Shown: positions 22,343 through 33,713, counted from the first letter of the stretch. The stretch: 64,000 nt of DNA from Utricularia gibba (GCA_002189035.1 NEEC01000011.1:2914001-2978000); one strand, 5' to 3'. Made by a program: numbers and translations. The notes: generated by a model not told the origin, from the letters alone.

Positions 22343-23826
22343 ATTGAAAAGTAGCAAGGGAAAGAGGAGAGGAATTTATTGCAAATAGGTAGTTGGTAGT
22401 AACCAAGGAACCAATATCTTGATCGGAGTACCGGATTGTCGGTACCAGAGCCGCCATTAATGCAGCAAGATGAACTTATAAATTATTATTTTAAATATAA
22501 TAAATTATTAATAAAATTTTTAAATATCACTTTCACAATAATACAAATTTTTAATTTTCGAAATAGTAAATGTGAGCCTTAAAACAATTATTGAACCTCA
22601 CACTTCAAGCCACAAATAATCATCAAATGAAATATCACGAAATTAAATTATATTTATTTATTATCATTATTTTTAATTTTTTAAATATAAACGAACTAAA
22701 TATATCTAATCTTGACTGCAAAATTGAAATGATATCTTGCATAATATTTCAAAATATTCAATAATTTAATGGTCTTTAAATCACATGCACCGACACTATA
22801 AAACTGATTTTTTTTAATAAAAATCAGTTTTCAAATTAAAGTTGTATGGAGGGTAAAATTCAAGTATTATTTAAAGAATAATTAAATATTAATAAAAATA
22901 TTATTTTAAATAAAAATGAGAGCTTGAGGAAATTTTTTTAAAAAATAATAAATTTTCAAGTTGTTTTAAATATTATTCTCATCAAATTTATAATTAATAG
23001 CAATTTATATTCTACTAAATACGCGTGATTTTATTTCTATTTGGAGGTATTAATGTTCCTAATTATGAAATAACAAGGAAATTATTGATTTAATCATGGA
23101 ATTAATTGGGGATTAGACAAGATTTAAGGGGTTGGTTGTGAGATTTGTGAAAGAAACAATAAATTGAGAGCATGTAATTAATAATTAATGATGAAAACGA
23201 CTAAAAATGCATTGAAAAGCGACATATGTTCACCCCCCAATTACCAGCACTTTAACTTTTTTTTCCCCTTTGGCCTCAAACTTTTCCTTTTTGCTTGAAG
23301 AGATGCCCTCTTCCTCTGTCTGGTTCATGGCCATAAGACCTTCTCAATAATCTGCATCACTGAAACCATATGGATTATGAGATTTGTGTCGTCATAACGA
23401 CGGGATTCGGCCGGATTAATCCGTATGAATGATGCAAAAACCATAGGTTAAAGAGCTTAAGCATACTGAAGATTGGTAAAGGATGAGATGGAATGCATTG
23501 ATTAGAAGAGGTGATGATCATGTGGTATGTCACATGAGGAATCCATAGGAAAAGGGAAAGTAGAAGGTTTGTGGTGTGCAGTGGCATATGCCATGTGGTG
23601 GATGCATGGGGTCCATGGAGCTGGGAAGCTGCATATGCGCATCTCCCAGTACATGCCTACAAGCCCACATGATCAGTCCATCTCCCACCAAAACAAACCA
23701 ACATGTCAGAATCCCTTTTCAAACTTGTAGTGCAAAATATCTTTTCTCATCAGGTCTGGTGTTGTCAAGTTGTGGTGGAGTGAAGAGTCACATGTTTAGG
23801 AGTCAAGAGATTGTATATGACAGTGG
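22343..23826. other. AT-rich spacer
   Basis: GATL promoter (22343-22500), then about 700 bases of very AT-rich sequence without coding signal. The 3' flank of the RING gene follows. No gene or structured repeat seen. Confidence 0.6.
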
Positions 23827-24483
23827 CTACAACATGAACAAAGCAATGATCACAAGGATAAAGATGATGAGAAAAACTTTCTTCAAGTTCTCATCATCTT
23901 CTTGAGTACCGGGTGCAGTCTCCCCGCCCATTCCCATGCTACTGCTCGGAACTGAGTGATGGTATGCCGGAGGCGGACCTCCGGCACCTGGGAAGCCATT
24001 TAACTGAAGAAAAAGGGGGGAGAAGACTCCCCCCAAGCTTACAGACATCCCAAAGTTACCAAATGAGGCAGTTGCAACTGGCATGAATCCTCCCATGAGT
24101 CCAAAAACAAGATCAGAAAAGTTGCTGTGGACCGGAGAGGGTGCAGTCTCTGGTCTCTGACCGGCCGGTCGATTTGGGATTTCGACCCCTGGCACAGGTT
24201 TCGATCGAGGATCACTGGAGGTCTTCCCTCTGCCGTATAAAGGGATCACTTTCTCCTCCTCTATGAGTGCCTTGCAGACAGGACATTCGTGGGAATGAGA
24301 ATGAAGTCGCAGCCATCTGTAAAGGCATGGCCAGCAATACAAATGCCCACAAAGGGTGATAATAGGGTCCTGTGCTATGTCAAAGCATATGTTGCACTCA
24401 AAATCACCAACTTCATTGCTACCGTCACCCGAGGAATAATTGCTAGCAGAAGCTTTTGAAGCACAATCTGCAGACCCTGCCAT
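23827..24483 (-). CDS. RMA: Membrane-anchored RING E3 ubiquitin ligase, RMA type, 218 aa
   Basis: Single coding exon. A C3HC4 RING lies at about residues 29-71: FECNICFDIAQDPIITLCGH, then LYCWPCLYRWLR and HECPVCKALI. The middle carries the RMA-specific run VIPLYGRGK followed by a Ser/Pro-rich linker. The last ~18 residues (KKVFLIIFILVIIALFML) form a C-terminal transmembrane anchor. RMA ligases sit in the ER membrane, are orthologous to animal RNF5/RNF185, and act in ER-associated degradation and aquaporin turnover. The AG acceptor at 24512-24513, just upstream of the ATG, suggests an intron in the leader. Length is normal. The numbered paralogue (RMA1/2/3) is not decided. Confidence 0.92.
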   Translation of the reverse strand: MAGSADCASKASASNYSSGDGSNEVGDFECNICFDIAQDPIITLCGHLYCWPCLYRWLRLHSHSHECPVCKALIEEEKVIPLYGRGKTSSDPRSKPVPGVEIPNRPAGQRPETAPSPVHSNFSDLVFGLMGGFMPVATASFGNFGMSVSLGGVFSPLFLQLNGFPGAGGPPPAYHHSVPSSSMGMGGETAPGTQEDDENLKKVFLIIFILVIIALFML

Positions 24484-25551
24484 TGGATCACCGCACCCTA
24501 AAGAAACTCTCTGCTAGCAAATAAAACCATGGTAAGCGAGTAGCACAACATCATATGCTTTATTTGAGTTGCAGAACTTTCCAAAACTAACAAATCATGC
24601 CCACAAAAAAAACTGAAATGATTCATGGATGTGGGACTCAAAACCTAACCTTTTTGCAAGAAAAGGAATACAGATAAAAAAAAAAAACAAACAAAGCTTT
24701 TCTGCAAGGAAACATCCTTCGTTAAGAAGTTGAGCCTCTAACTTACAATCGCTAGAAAAACAAAGATTTTGATCACAAGAAACCCAGAGTCAATCCGTAT
24801 TCAAGGCCGCAAAATCGAGTCAGACATCAGATCTTATTCACAAAGAATTATCACTTCGTTCTATACCAACCCGGGATTCCAACCAAAACGCGCACAGGAG
24901 AGCATGGATCCGATAGAATTCAAACAGAATCAAAAGCCCTAATACAAACCAAAGCCAAAACTCACCGCCCAACTAATCGTAGACCACCGCCGACCAATTG
25001 GAGGAGAAAGCGCTCTGTTTAGAGAAAATAAATCCAGGAAAAGAATATCAGCTTCCTTCCAGAGAGTTCCAGATTCTCTACGCCAAGTCACGGATTCTAC
25101 CACGCAGACAAAACGTCAACCATCCCCTCATGAATATTTGACTTTTCTCAAAAAATGGACAAAAAAAAAAACAGCCATTTTATTAGTTCAATCACAAGTT
25201 ATTGCTCAAAAAAGATGTCTTGTATATGTTCGAAACCGATGTGGGAGTGTGCTGACATGCTCTATTTAGATGATCTATCATTATTCATCTGTGTTCAAAA
25301 CCAGTTGTTTGTTCTTTGATTTTGGTATATGAACGTCATTTTTCACTCGCACCAACTACAAAAAGCACAAGCCATTGCCATTTTGCACCATTCACAGAGA
25401 TTCCCAATTCGAAATGTATCAGCACCAGGCATGAAAAGTGAATACAAAGTTTACATTAGTGAATTTACATCGCTATAAAACAGGAAACTGGGAGATTTTC
25501 AGCAAATGGATCTGATATCAGCAGCTATTTCACTTCTCATGACTTTGAATA
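24484..25551. other. RMA leader/promoter and 3' flank of UPF0496 gene
   Basis: Minus-strand leader of the RING gene, probably with an intron whose acceptor is near 24512. Its promoter probably lies around 25000-25150. 25150-25551 is the 3' flank of the next gene. No coding sequence seen. Confidence 0.45.
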
Positions 25552-26742
25552 TCATGAAAATATACCTGCATCACTGTTATCCTCTGTGGATTCATGAGGG
25601 TAGTTGATGATCTTCTTAAGAAGCAAAGTCCTGGCCATTCTTGTTTCTTGGAAGCACTTGTTGGCATAGCTGCTCACTTCGCTGATGGTCTTGAAGAAGC
25701 TCACCGCCTCGTTCCTGATCTCCTCCACAGCTGAAAACACCTCTTCTTCCGTGGTCCCATGCATTGCGAAATCGGTGTTCGCTATCAACCAGTGTAATGC
25801 AATTTGGAACTTCTCTATGTGAGCTCTAATGTTCTCCAAGTCCTTGATCACTATCCTGGTTCCCATATGCATCAAATCCGTTATCTCCAGTTGTTGCTTC
25901 AAGTCCTTTTCATACTTTTTCCATGTTGAGTTCAGCCATTTTCCCATGGGTGCCATCGGCACAGACAATGCCGCCGCTACAGCCGCCGCGACTGGAGGGG
26001 CGGCAACCGCGGCTGCCACCACAGAGCATATCACAACAGTTGCAAAAGCAGCAATGAATATGACATTGGAGATTCTCCTGTAAGTTGTCGTTTCAGCCAA
26101 TTTGGTGTTGATTCTGCTCCTGCCCACCTGCAATCTCTCCAACATCGAACGATGGCGAGAGGAAACAGAACCGAATACTCTAAAGAAATCCTCTGTAAAT
26201 GGATCCCCAACATTCTTCAGATTATCCAACTTATCCAAAGTTTTGGTGTATCTTCTCGAGCACCCATTTTCAGGAACAGACGAATTTTCTTCTTTGAAGT
26301 TATGCAAAGCGACATTGATGATGGATTCAAAGTGGCCAGCACGTTGAAGGCAAGAATTGAGCGACGTACAGAAATCCAAAGTTAAAAGACTGTTATCCAA
26401 GTAATCCTCAACAAGATCATACAACTCCTTGTTCTTCCAAACATCCTCTTTATTCTTCAAAATCATTTTCACCACATCGTGATTCACTTCAAGCAAGCAC
26501 TCAATTACCTGGGTAACTGATTCCAGCGACAAGGACCCGTCATTGAACCCTCCAGCAATGGAGTTAATTGCTCGGCTCGTTTGCGCTTGAAGAGAGGTGT
26601 CAAAGTTTCTTAGCGCGTAATCCGAGCGGTAAGTAGCCTCGTACATTCTCAGGTCCGCGTCTAATACGCCGGCCGGCAGTACAGCCGCATCGGGTATCCC
26701 CGGGTGTTCGGAGGTAGGGAATCGGCTCACACAGGCACCCAT
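25552..26742 (-). CDS. UPF0496 family protein, 396 aa
   Basis: Single exon. It begins MGACVS, an N-myristoylation signal with a neighbouring cysteine for palmitoylation. The body is helical, with family-like segments YEATYRSDYALRNFDTSLQ, VNHDVVKMILKNKEDVWKN and LDFCTSLNSCLQRAG. A hydrophobic stretch follows at residues about 224-265, made of Ile/Val/Ala (VIFIAAFATVVICSVVAAAV), which may cross or lie in a membrane. The C-terminal half is coiled-coil-like. UPF0496 (DUF677) proteins are plant-specific and mostly of unknown function; some are linked to touch or stress responses. The length of 390-400 residues is typical. No defect seen. Confidence 0.88.
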   Translation of the reverse strand: MGACVSRFPTSEHPGIPDAAVLPAGVLDADLRMYEATYRSDYALRNFDTSLQAQTSRAINSIAGGFNDGSLSLESVTQVIECLLEVNHDVVKMILKNKEDVWKNKELYDLVEDYLDNSLLTLDFCTSLNSCLQRAGHFESIINVALHNFKEENSSVPENGCSRRYTKTLDKLDNLKNVGDPFTEDFFRVFGSVSSRHRSMLERLQVGRSRINTKLAETTTYRRISNVIFIAAFATVVICSVVAAAVAAPPVAAAVAAALSVPMAPMGKWLNSTWKKYEKDLKQQLEITDLMHMGTRIVIKDLENIRAHIEKFQIALHWLIANTDFAMHGTTEEEVFSAVEEIRNEAVSFFKTISEVSSYANKCFQETRMARTLLLKKIINYPHESTEDNSDAGIFS

Positions 26743-27377
26743 TATTTAGTCAATCGGAAGAAGAGAAGCCTCCGGCGCCGGCATTCGCCTATCGCAGTGG
26801 AGTACCGCGGCTGCGTCGACGAAGAAGGACTGACCTAGTCAACCATCGTCAATCAGCTGCACGTAGGGGTTTAGTTTTTCATATCCTTATTTAAAGACAC
26901 TCTCTCCCCCTTTAACATTCATTTTATACTTTTGTTTTTTTAAAGAATATCAATTCGTGTTAATAATAATATTATTTTTGAAATATTTGTATATTTCTGA
27001 CAATTATATTCAAATTTTATTAATTAAAATAGTTTTAGGGTTTTTTTTATTAACTCTGAAGAAATTATTTCAATATATTTCATCTAGAAATTCAAATTTC
27101 TGACATTTAATATATCGGACGAGGTATTAGATGAGACCACAACAAGCTTTAATAATGTACGAATGCATGTTACTAACCCTAATTTCATGATACAAAAAAT
27201 ATTTTCAATGAATTAAATGAACGACAGCGAACCGGAATATCGTACTATGGCAACATGCTGATTATTAAAAACGCCTAGACAGGAAGCTCAAAGGTGTCCA
27301 ATTTTAATACCAATGCAGATAAATGAAAGCTAGAGCTTCTTACCCTGTTTTTCCTATTTGTTGAGTGGCTTCTTCAC
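26743..27377. other. AT-rich spacer
   Basis: Promoter of the UPF0496 gene, then about 400 bases of AT-rich sequence and the 3' flank of the Tmem33-like gene. No coding sequence seen. Confidence 0.6.
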
Positions 27378-29201
27378 TCACCTAAACCACCATCTTTGTG
27401 CCATGGCAATTGGGGAGTTTAAGAAGGGAGCGTAGCGTTGAACCAAGGGGTTGACGAGCCTCCCAATGTTGGTCCATGTGCTCTGATGATAACCAGAAGT
27501 GGCAGGAGCGTTGTACATGAGCTTCAGAAGCTACAATCAGGAGGAAAAAAGAGAAGGATTAGAGTGTTTTTTGGTTCCATTGGACAATGCCATCTGAACT
27601 GACAGGTTAGAAGAACTGGTGGATTGATTACCTGCCAATACATGAGTGTTTGTAGGATATTGCGCTGCCGCCTGCATGAAGAATACGGCTAACTATTTAT
27701 CATCTTCATCAAAGAGGTATAAGGGAGAGTAGAGTCAGAAGAAATCCAGTTCCTATCTCAGCTTGGGAGGATAGGATGCTGAGAGTTGTTACATTCGATT
27801 CAACCCATACACAAGCTTCTTCTAGGTACTTCCTGTGGAAATGTCCATAAAATACACAATAAGTTATCAAAGCAAAACTCAAAGCATACAAAGAGCTGAA
27901 CTTTGGGTTGTTACCGATACAAGTGGGACCTGGTGAAGTTTCGTCTCAGGAACTTGGCTACATGCTCAACAGCACGGGATAATATTGGAAGTAAAGCAAC
28001 TGTCAAAATTTTGTAGCAGAATAAAATGTACGATGCAGCAAGAGAAGGTATGAGAAACTGAAACAATGTGAATGTACTAACACTTGAGGCACAAATTCGA
28101 GGTTAAGAAAGTTATGCAGTATATTGAGTGGATAAAATCCTTCGTAGCCGCGACAGATTGAAACCAGACTTGCAACGCTTGTAGATCCCATGCTCTAGGT
28201 TTCTGTAGATATGGAAGGTCCCTTTAGGATCTAATTTGAGCATCATAACAAAATAAACGTACAAAAAATCTGTGTTACCCCATATAACGAATACAAAGAA
28301 TAAAGGGATGAGCATAATGTGCCGAGTAAGGAGAGCCGATATGCCCGAGTTGAAAGATTAACTGGCGTGAGTGGTAGTATAGCAAGAATTCCCACAAAGA
28401 AAACCTGCAAGATCAAAGATGTCATGCCTTGAACCATTCCGAACTACTACTCTATAGCTTTACAGACGAAAGTAGACCTCCTGAGCCATCACAAGACTTT
28501 GGAGTTATCTACATCACATTAAGTTATCCATAGTTCTAAACTTCGATGAGTAGTAACAGCGTACCCAAGCATTGACCGAAAATTGAATGGTTCGCTGATC
28601 CCATTGCAGTGATGCAGCGCTGGTAGGTGAAGTTGTAGCCGCCCCTTGTGTTCTCCCAGAGGAACCTGAAAGGATTCATTTCAGAATGCTCACCCAAATG
28701 AAGATACTGCGACATATAGTACTGATCACTTAAAAAACAACGGAAAAAAGGTAATCTATTCGTCATTTCCCTGTCAACACAGACAGATTAAATTCTACAC
28801 CTGTACTCCGCTGGCGAGTACTGCTACTACTACTACTACTAGAATTGGGCGGTGATGCAGACCGTGGAGGAGTTGAGGGGTTTGCAGACGAGGAAGCAGC
28901 AGAACTACCCCCATTGGCTCCACAATTAGTTCAGGATCCTGTCAATCACCCGTATAAAAGATACAAAAATATCCAGGCACCGACTAAAAAGATGAAAAGA
29001 AAAAGATCAGCGAAAGAGACGGACGATATAACGCTGGTAAAACTTGCGCTTAAAGTGGTCAACGACGCTATCGAGGGAGGCCATATGCGGCGGGATGAGC
29101 AAGTTTGACCAATAATCCGCCCACCGCGAGTCGTTCTCATAGTCGTACGTCTCCGCCGCAATCCTCCGCAAAATTTGATTCTCCCCGTCTTCACCGCCCA
29201 T
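27378..29201 (-). CDS. Tmem33-family membrane protein with two lesions
   Basis: Pieces in transcript order: 29201-29025, 28938-28801, 28665-28565, 28404-28279, 28202-28082, 27999-27915, 27832-27710, 27671-27632, then a final piece ending at 27378. They spell a plant Tmem33 protein: RWADYWSNLLIPPHM, FKRKFYQRYI, DPELIVEPM, SLQWDQRTIQFSVNAW, RAYRLSLLGTLCSSLYSLY, HVAKFLRRNFTRSHLYRKYL, CVWVESNVTTLSILSSQAEI and AQRWWFR. Tmem33/Pom33 proteins are multi-pass membrane proteins of the ER and nuclear pore region. Lesion 1: piece 2 is 138 nt and changes frame at a five-C run (28908-28912); one more base would restore the frame. Lesion 2: between pieces 7 and 8 only 38 bases remain and no GT donor exists; the frame hits TGA there. 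The first donor (GTCCGT) is also weak. The gene may be non-functional or contain assembly errors. Confidence 0.8.
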
Positions 29202-29461
29202 CACTTTCCGATCGTCCGGTGTACTGTTAACTTCCTCTAAAGAGCGATTATTTGTTGTATTCCTTCTGGAAAAGGCCCATCGTTGGCCCAAAAAATAAAG
29301 CCCAACATTTACAAGATCCAGTATATTAGAAAGAGTGCGGACCACAAGAACCCCAGAAAGCAGAAACAGCTCAAACAACAGAAGAAAGGTAGCAAGCACA
29401 CATATGGAATGTACACAGAAAGCAACATTCGCTCATCTTCCAAGTTGCACTTCCAGAAGAT

Positions 29462-31612
29462 TTAATGACAGTAATGCCTGAACCAACAAAGCTTTTGGGA
29501 TGTGTTTCTATGGTCTTCTAGACCCTGTCTACTGTGGATCCACCACAGAAGATTGGTTAAGGAGTTCCCATCATCATGCCCATGTAAACTCCTAATCTTC
29601 TGCAAAGCTCCATCTGGATCATATATACCTTGGAGTGCATAAACAAATCCCCTCCATCCTTCGCCTACTCCTTGCCGAGATAAGGCCGGCAAAGTCCAGT
29701 CCACAACTTGCTTCACGAATTCTGTATCAGAGAACAAGGCTTCACTGATGGGAAGAATAGGGAGTAACTGGATTCCAAGTCGGCATTCTCTCCAGTCAGG
29801 TGGAGCGAACCACAAAGCGCTGTCTCGTTTGTTGGACCACAAAACACCCACAATCCGGTTCTCTTGAGTAAATTGTGTGGGGTAGATGTTGTCTCCTTGC
29901 TTTACATGCCACCAGGTCTGCGCAGCTTGAATTTCCAGTGCAGATAGCGTTGAACCTATGGAGACAAGGTGACTGTCTCCATAGGCCAACCCCATTAGAG
30001 CTGCAGAGTAGTAGGCATTCAGAGCCTCGCTTGTGCTCTCCTGGTTACGACCATCTGCGAATTCGGTAAGCCCTCCAGCCCAAGAATGCAGCTTCCACAG
30101 ATCAAAGCATCTCAAACGAGTGTAATTTGAGTTTGACCCCCTTTTCAAGTTCATGTAATCAGCTATAAGGGCATAAGCCTGGGGCTTGTACTTCCTTCCC
30201 CAAGCCGTATCTATCTTAGCAAGCACAGAGATGGCATAGATAAAGTAGCCAATGTGGTAATGGTGATCATTATAAACTCCAAAACCAAAATCTGCACCAG
30301 AGTCTATCGATCCTTGTTTAGTCACAAGTCCACCCCACTTAGAGTCATAGAAGAAACCATTTCCAGGAAAAGTTCCCTCTAACCAGGGCTCAATTGTGGC
30401 TTTCAGAAACTTCTTAACTGCTGGAATAACATCAGGATAGCATACTTCATCAGCTATAAGTGCAAGTCTAGCAGCTCTAGCTATCCATTTCCCATAAAAG
30501 TATGATGAAGATGTGGTTACAGTAGGAGGATCCAATGACTGGACATCTTTTACCAATGAGTCAATGATTTCAGGAAAAATCCCCTCTTCAATCCCTTTGA
30601 TAGAATGCCATGTGATAGAAATTGGATCACTTTTGAGAACCCATGAATCTGCGATCACGCCCACAAGTTCTCCATCTATGGTGTTGTACTTAAAGTTCTC
30701 AAGAACAGAAACTGAGCAATCTAAATATGATAGAAGCTGAAGATGCAGAGGGTGTGCAAGCATTAACAAATCTCCCCACCCTCTCTTCTCCCATATATAC
30801 TCCAAACTAAACGACCTTGAAAAAACAGCATCTCCACTCACAGGGTAGCAAGAACTGAACCTATCCAGAACATCCTCAGTGTCGGGATTATTATCAGGCA
30901 ATGCAGCTATTCTGATTATTCCGCAAAACTCCCCAGAGGTAATCGTGTTAACATCATTGCTTAAATTTATAGAGGAAGAAGCATAGAGCAGCCACCGCTG
31001 ATTGTTATTGAGCTTAATAGTGTACTTGGTGCGAGAAGTGTTCGGAGTCAATTCAAGAATGGCATGAATAGTTGAAATCGATAGCATAACACTGCTCATC
31101 GCATTGAAAGTCAGAAAGGGACTCCCACGAACTAAAAAGAATCTCAAATTGCTGTAAGGAAAGTCCAGTGTAACACTGAGATCACTAAACGAAGAAATGA
31201 CATGTTTTGCAGACCGGTTTTGTTGGTTAAGGCTAGATATCGTGAGGTCAGGAACAAATACCTGGTAAAAGAACACTGGATTGTCGACCAACGACGGATA
31301 GCAAATAGACAGCTTAGATTCCGACGATTTAATCAAATAAGGATGTATATATTCTGGTTGATCGCCGTTTTTGAGAACAAGGTTTTGGAAAAATGAGTTC
31401 GTGGGCAGAGGCGCGGAGAGCAAATCAGGAGCGAAGAATGAAGAAGGATCAGGAAGAACATTTGACTGCACTCCCGGAAATAGAAATGGGTGACTACGAG
31501 CAGCGCTTGTCGGCGGAGACATGGCGGAGTCGGCTGAGGGCCGCGGTCGCTGCTTTGGTCGGGATAGTCGTCGAATCAGTTTACCAGCTCTTCTTCTAAG
31601 CTTAACCAACAT
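29462..31612 (-). CDS. Glycoside hydrolase family 81 endo-1,3-beta-glucanase, 716 aa
   Basis: One uninterrupted exon. The N-terminus is basic and lacks a clear signal peptide. The beta-sandwich half starts near PLPTNSFFQNLVLKNGDQPEYIHPYLI. The catalytic half contains the GH81 signature DFGFGVYNDHHYHIGYFIYA at about residues 450-469 and the acid-rich stretch GRNQESTSEALNAYYSAAL at about 532-550, which holds the proposed catalytic glutamates. Family enzymes cleave internal beta-1,3-glucan bonds of callose or of oomycete and fungal walls; the soybean member is the beta-glucan elicitor-binding protein. Length agrees with the family (650-720). With no secretion signal, the location is uncertain, and unconventional export is known for relatives. 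The start is the first ATG of the frame, preceding a very basic 25-residue segment. Confidence 0.92.
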   Translation of the reverse strand: MLVKLRRRAGKLIRRLSRPKQRPRPSADSAMSPPTSAARSHPFLFPGVQSNVLPDPSSFFAPDLLSAPLPTNSFFQNLVLKNGDQPEYIHPYLIKSSESKLSICYPSLVDNPVFFYQVFVPDLTISSLNQQNRSAKHVISSFSDLSVTLDFPYSNLRFFLVRGSPFLTFNAMSSVMLSISTIHAILELTPNTSRTKYTIKLNNNQRWLLYASSSINLSNDVNTITSGEFCGIIRIAALPDNNPDTEDVLDRFSSCYPVSGDAVFSRSFSLEYIWEKRGWGDLLMLAHPLHLQLLSYLDCSVSVLENFKYNTIDGELVGVIADSWVLKSDPISITWHSIKGIEEGIFPEIIDSLVKDVQSLDPPTVTTSSSYFYGKWIARAARLALIADEVCYPDVIPAVKKFLKATIEPWLEGTFPGNGFFYDSKWGGLVTKQGSIDSGADFGFGVYNDHHYHIGYFIYAISVLAKIDTAWGRKYKPQAYALIADYMNLKRGSNSNYTRLRCFDLWKLHSWAGGLTEFADGRNQESTSEALNAYYSAALMGLAYGDSHLVSIGSTLSALEIQAAQTWWHVKQGDNIYPTQFTQENRIVGVLWSNKRDSALWFAPPDWRECRLGIQLLPILPISEALFSDTEFVKQVVDWTLPALSRQGVGEGWRGFVYALQGIYDPDGALQKIRSLHGHDDGNSLTNLLWWIHSRQGLEDHRNTSQKLCWFRHYCH

Positions 31613-32120
31613 GATGGCGTAGCTTTAAATACAGTTGAAAACTTCTGGGCGAATTGCCGATTATTCAAACCTTCGGGGGGGAAACTGCAATTTTATAGAA
31701 TTAATGACGCGTGCTGACACTTCCTGGGACTAGAAGCTGAAACTTGTGGCCTGTGTGTAAGTTTCCGAAAACGCCCAAAACGACTGTCGTTCCTCACCTG
31801 ATAACCGAAGGAAACGCTCACGGCGGTCGGCCGCCTGCCGCGGTGGTCGGAGAGAAACCCGAAGCCCCGCAAGACGAATCGGAAACGAGTCGAGAAGAAA
31901 CAGAATGGTTTGCGTGTTGTTCCTGGCTCAGATTATTATCCTACTCTCGGCTCCAGTTTCTTGCCTTGCACTCATGACGCAAGGCATCCATCCGGACAAG
32001 GTGGACACATGGATGGGCCTTTTGGTATTTTCACATATTGAGCTTAATTATTATATTGTAAATAATTAAATACAAATAGATCGAAATCCTATTGGTCTCC
32101 ATAGGCTCGGGCCGGGCCCC
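31613..32120. other. Spacer: GH81 promoter and 3' flank of KIN-like gene
   Basis: Promoter of the GH81 gene on the minus strand. A 77-codon open frame on the + strand (31744-31977) is GC-driven and shows no family features, so I do not call it. Confidence 0.5.
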
Positions 32121-32495
32121 TCAGTTGTGCACCCCCATGGACCCCTTCACCGACTCAGCCGCCCGCTCTGCCTTCGCCTGCATCTGCTGCCCGCTCTACG
32201 CCCAGTCCACATTAATAAATTTATCATTTTTTATTTTTTATATCACATATTAAAATAAAAATTAATATTTAATAAACTACATTTAAATAATAATAAAGAA
32301 AACCTCGTGGATGGATTCTTTGGCGGACTGGGCTGTCGCCTTCACGTCCTCCACCATCTGGCTGCTCTTCTCCTGATCAAATACACGCATTAATTAATTA
32401 ATTATCTTTAAAAAAAGAAAATAAATATATAATAATTTGACCTGGGCTTGGGCCTTGGCCTCACCGGCCTCATGATTGGCTCTTGCACTGTCCAT
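32121..32495 (-). CDS. KIN/COR6.6-type small LEA-like stress protein, 62 aa (copy A)
   Basis: Three small exons, 32495-32442, 32372-32304 and 32186-32121, with GT-AG introns of 69 and 117 bp; phases close to 63 codons. The peptide starts MDSARANHEAGEAKAQAQ, has the middle block AQSAKESIHE and ends QMQAKAERAAES then VKGSMGVHN. Plants have a small family of 60-70-residue hydrophilic, Ala/Lys/Gln-rich proteins (KIN1, KIN2/COR6.6, At3g02480, At5g53820) induced by cold, drought and ABA or found in pollen, and this fits in size, exon number and sequence. Their role is presumed protective; no enzyme activity is known. Every exon is too short for a standard ORF scan. It is a paralogue of the gene at 38368-38743 and lies in the opposite orientation. 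Confidence 0.85.
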
Positions 32496-33014
32496 TGTCT
32501 TGTCCGAGACTGCGATCGTGTACTGATTTGTGTGGAGCGGATGGGTCGTATTTAAAGGGTTGGCGTGCGATTTTCGCGGGATATTGTGCGGCTGTGATTT
32601 AATTCGGGAAAAAATTAGGGATCTAGGGTCATGACCCGCTCCACATCCTTAAATTCAATTTTCGGAATATTAATATTTTGGATTTTCTGATTGCAACGTC
32701 ATATTTTATAATTATTGAAAAGTCGATATTATACGTTTAATTATTTTCAAGTATTTAACATGCAAAACACATGTTAAAATTATTTAATTTTATTTTAATA
32801 ATGGGAAGGGAGTTCCACGTAGTATTCACCGATAAAGAAGGGAAAACGAAGACGGACTCTCTTGTCTCCTCATTTCACAAGTTGCGTTGTGGATTTGTTG
32901 TCGGAATGATTCGGATCAGGAAGGCAGCTCATACCCCCGACGGCAGTCGTGTATATCAGCATTAATGAACTGGATCATCTTGAGTATGAGTTTGCTTTCG
33001 ATTTTGCCACTGTA
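32496..33014. other. KIN copy A promoter and spacer
   Basis: Promoter region of the minus-strand KIN-like gene, with a TTTAAA motif near 32550. A 64-codon + frame near 32771-32965 lacks any domain or splice support and is left out. Confidence 0.45.
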
Positions 33015-33562
33015 AGATTTGGACTACATTTGGAAAAATCACTGCATAATTGATTTTGAAAGAAATAAAAATTCTGATAAAATAGGAATTAATAGACGTT
33101 TTCAACCGTTTTTATAGAATGATTCTTTTAAAATGATGTTTGTTTGGAATATTAAAAATTGAAATTGATTTTAATAATTAAATGACATATTTATCCATAT
33201 ATATTAATAATTATATTTTATAAAATTATAATTTAAAAATATTTTGTACATATTATTTGTATTATAAAAATATTATATAATTTTTAAGTTATAACTTACA
33301 TAATTAATTTAATCTAAATATATTTATATTAAATTATAATTTAAAAATTAAGTTAATTAAATTATTTATAATATTATTAATTATAATTATTTATAAGAAT
33401 ATAGTCTTAATTTTATTTTTAAAATCAATTCTCATGGAAAACCTACTTATTATAAAAATGAATTGATTCTAAAAAATTAAATATGGAAGACTAGAATTTG
33501 ATATATATTTGAAATGCATACTCAATTCTATTCAAAATCATTCATACTTTTTTCAAAACGTG
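33015..33562. mobile_element. Candidate MITE-like inverted-repeat element
   Basis: A ~530-bp AT-rich block bounded by imperfect inverted repeats. The left arm (33029-33060) and the reverse complement of the right arm (33531-33558) share GAAAAA and GATTTTGAA at similar spacing. The interior has no ORF. It lies just upstream of the proline dehydrogenase gene. No clear target-site duplication seen, so classification is tentative. Confidence 0.35.
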
Positions 33563-33713
33563 GATTTGGTTGATTCTCGATGATACACGTGGCCGTTGAA
33601 TCTGTAAGAAAACGGCAGGAAAATCAAACGCCTGTATTAAGTTGGCGTTTCCGGGTGCAGTTTCCTGTGTTTTAGGGGGTGTGGTGGGTGTTGGCTATCT
33701 TGGGGAAGCAAAA

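Noticed and set aside
31744-31977. 77-codon + frame upstream of the GH81 gene
   Set aside because: No family likeness or splice support, and it lies in the GH81 promoter.
32771-32965. 64-codon + frame in the KIN-ProDH spacer
   Set aside because: No domain or promoter and surrounded by AT-rich sequence. Probably chance.
33642-33713. Upstream extension of proline dehydrogenase
   Set aside because: The open frame has no ATG before 33714, and the presequence is complete without it.
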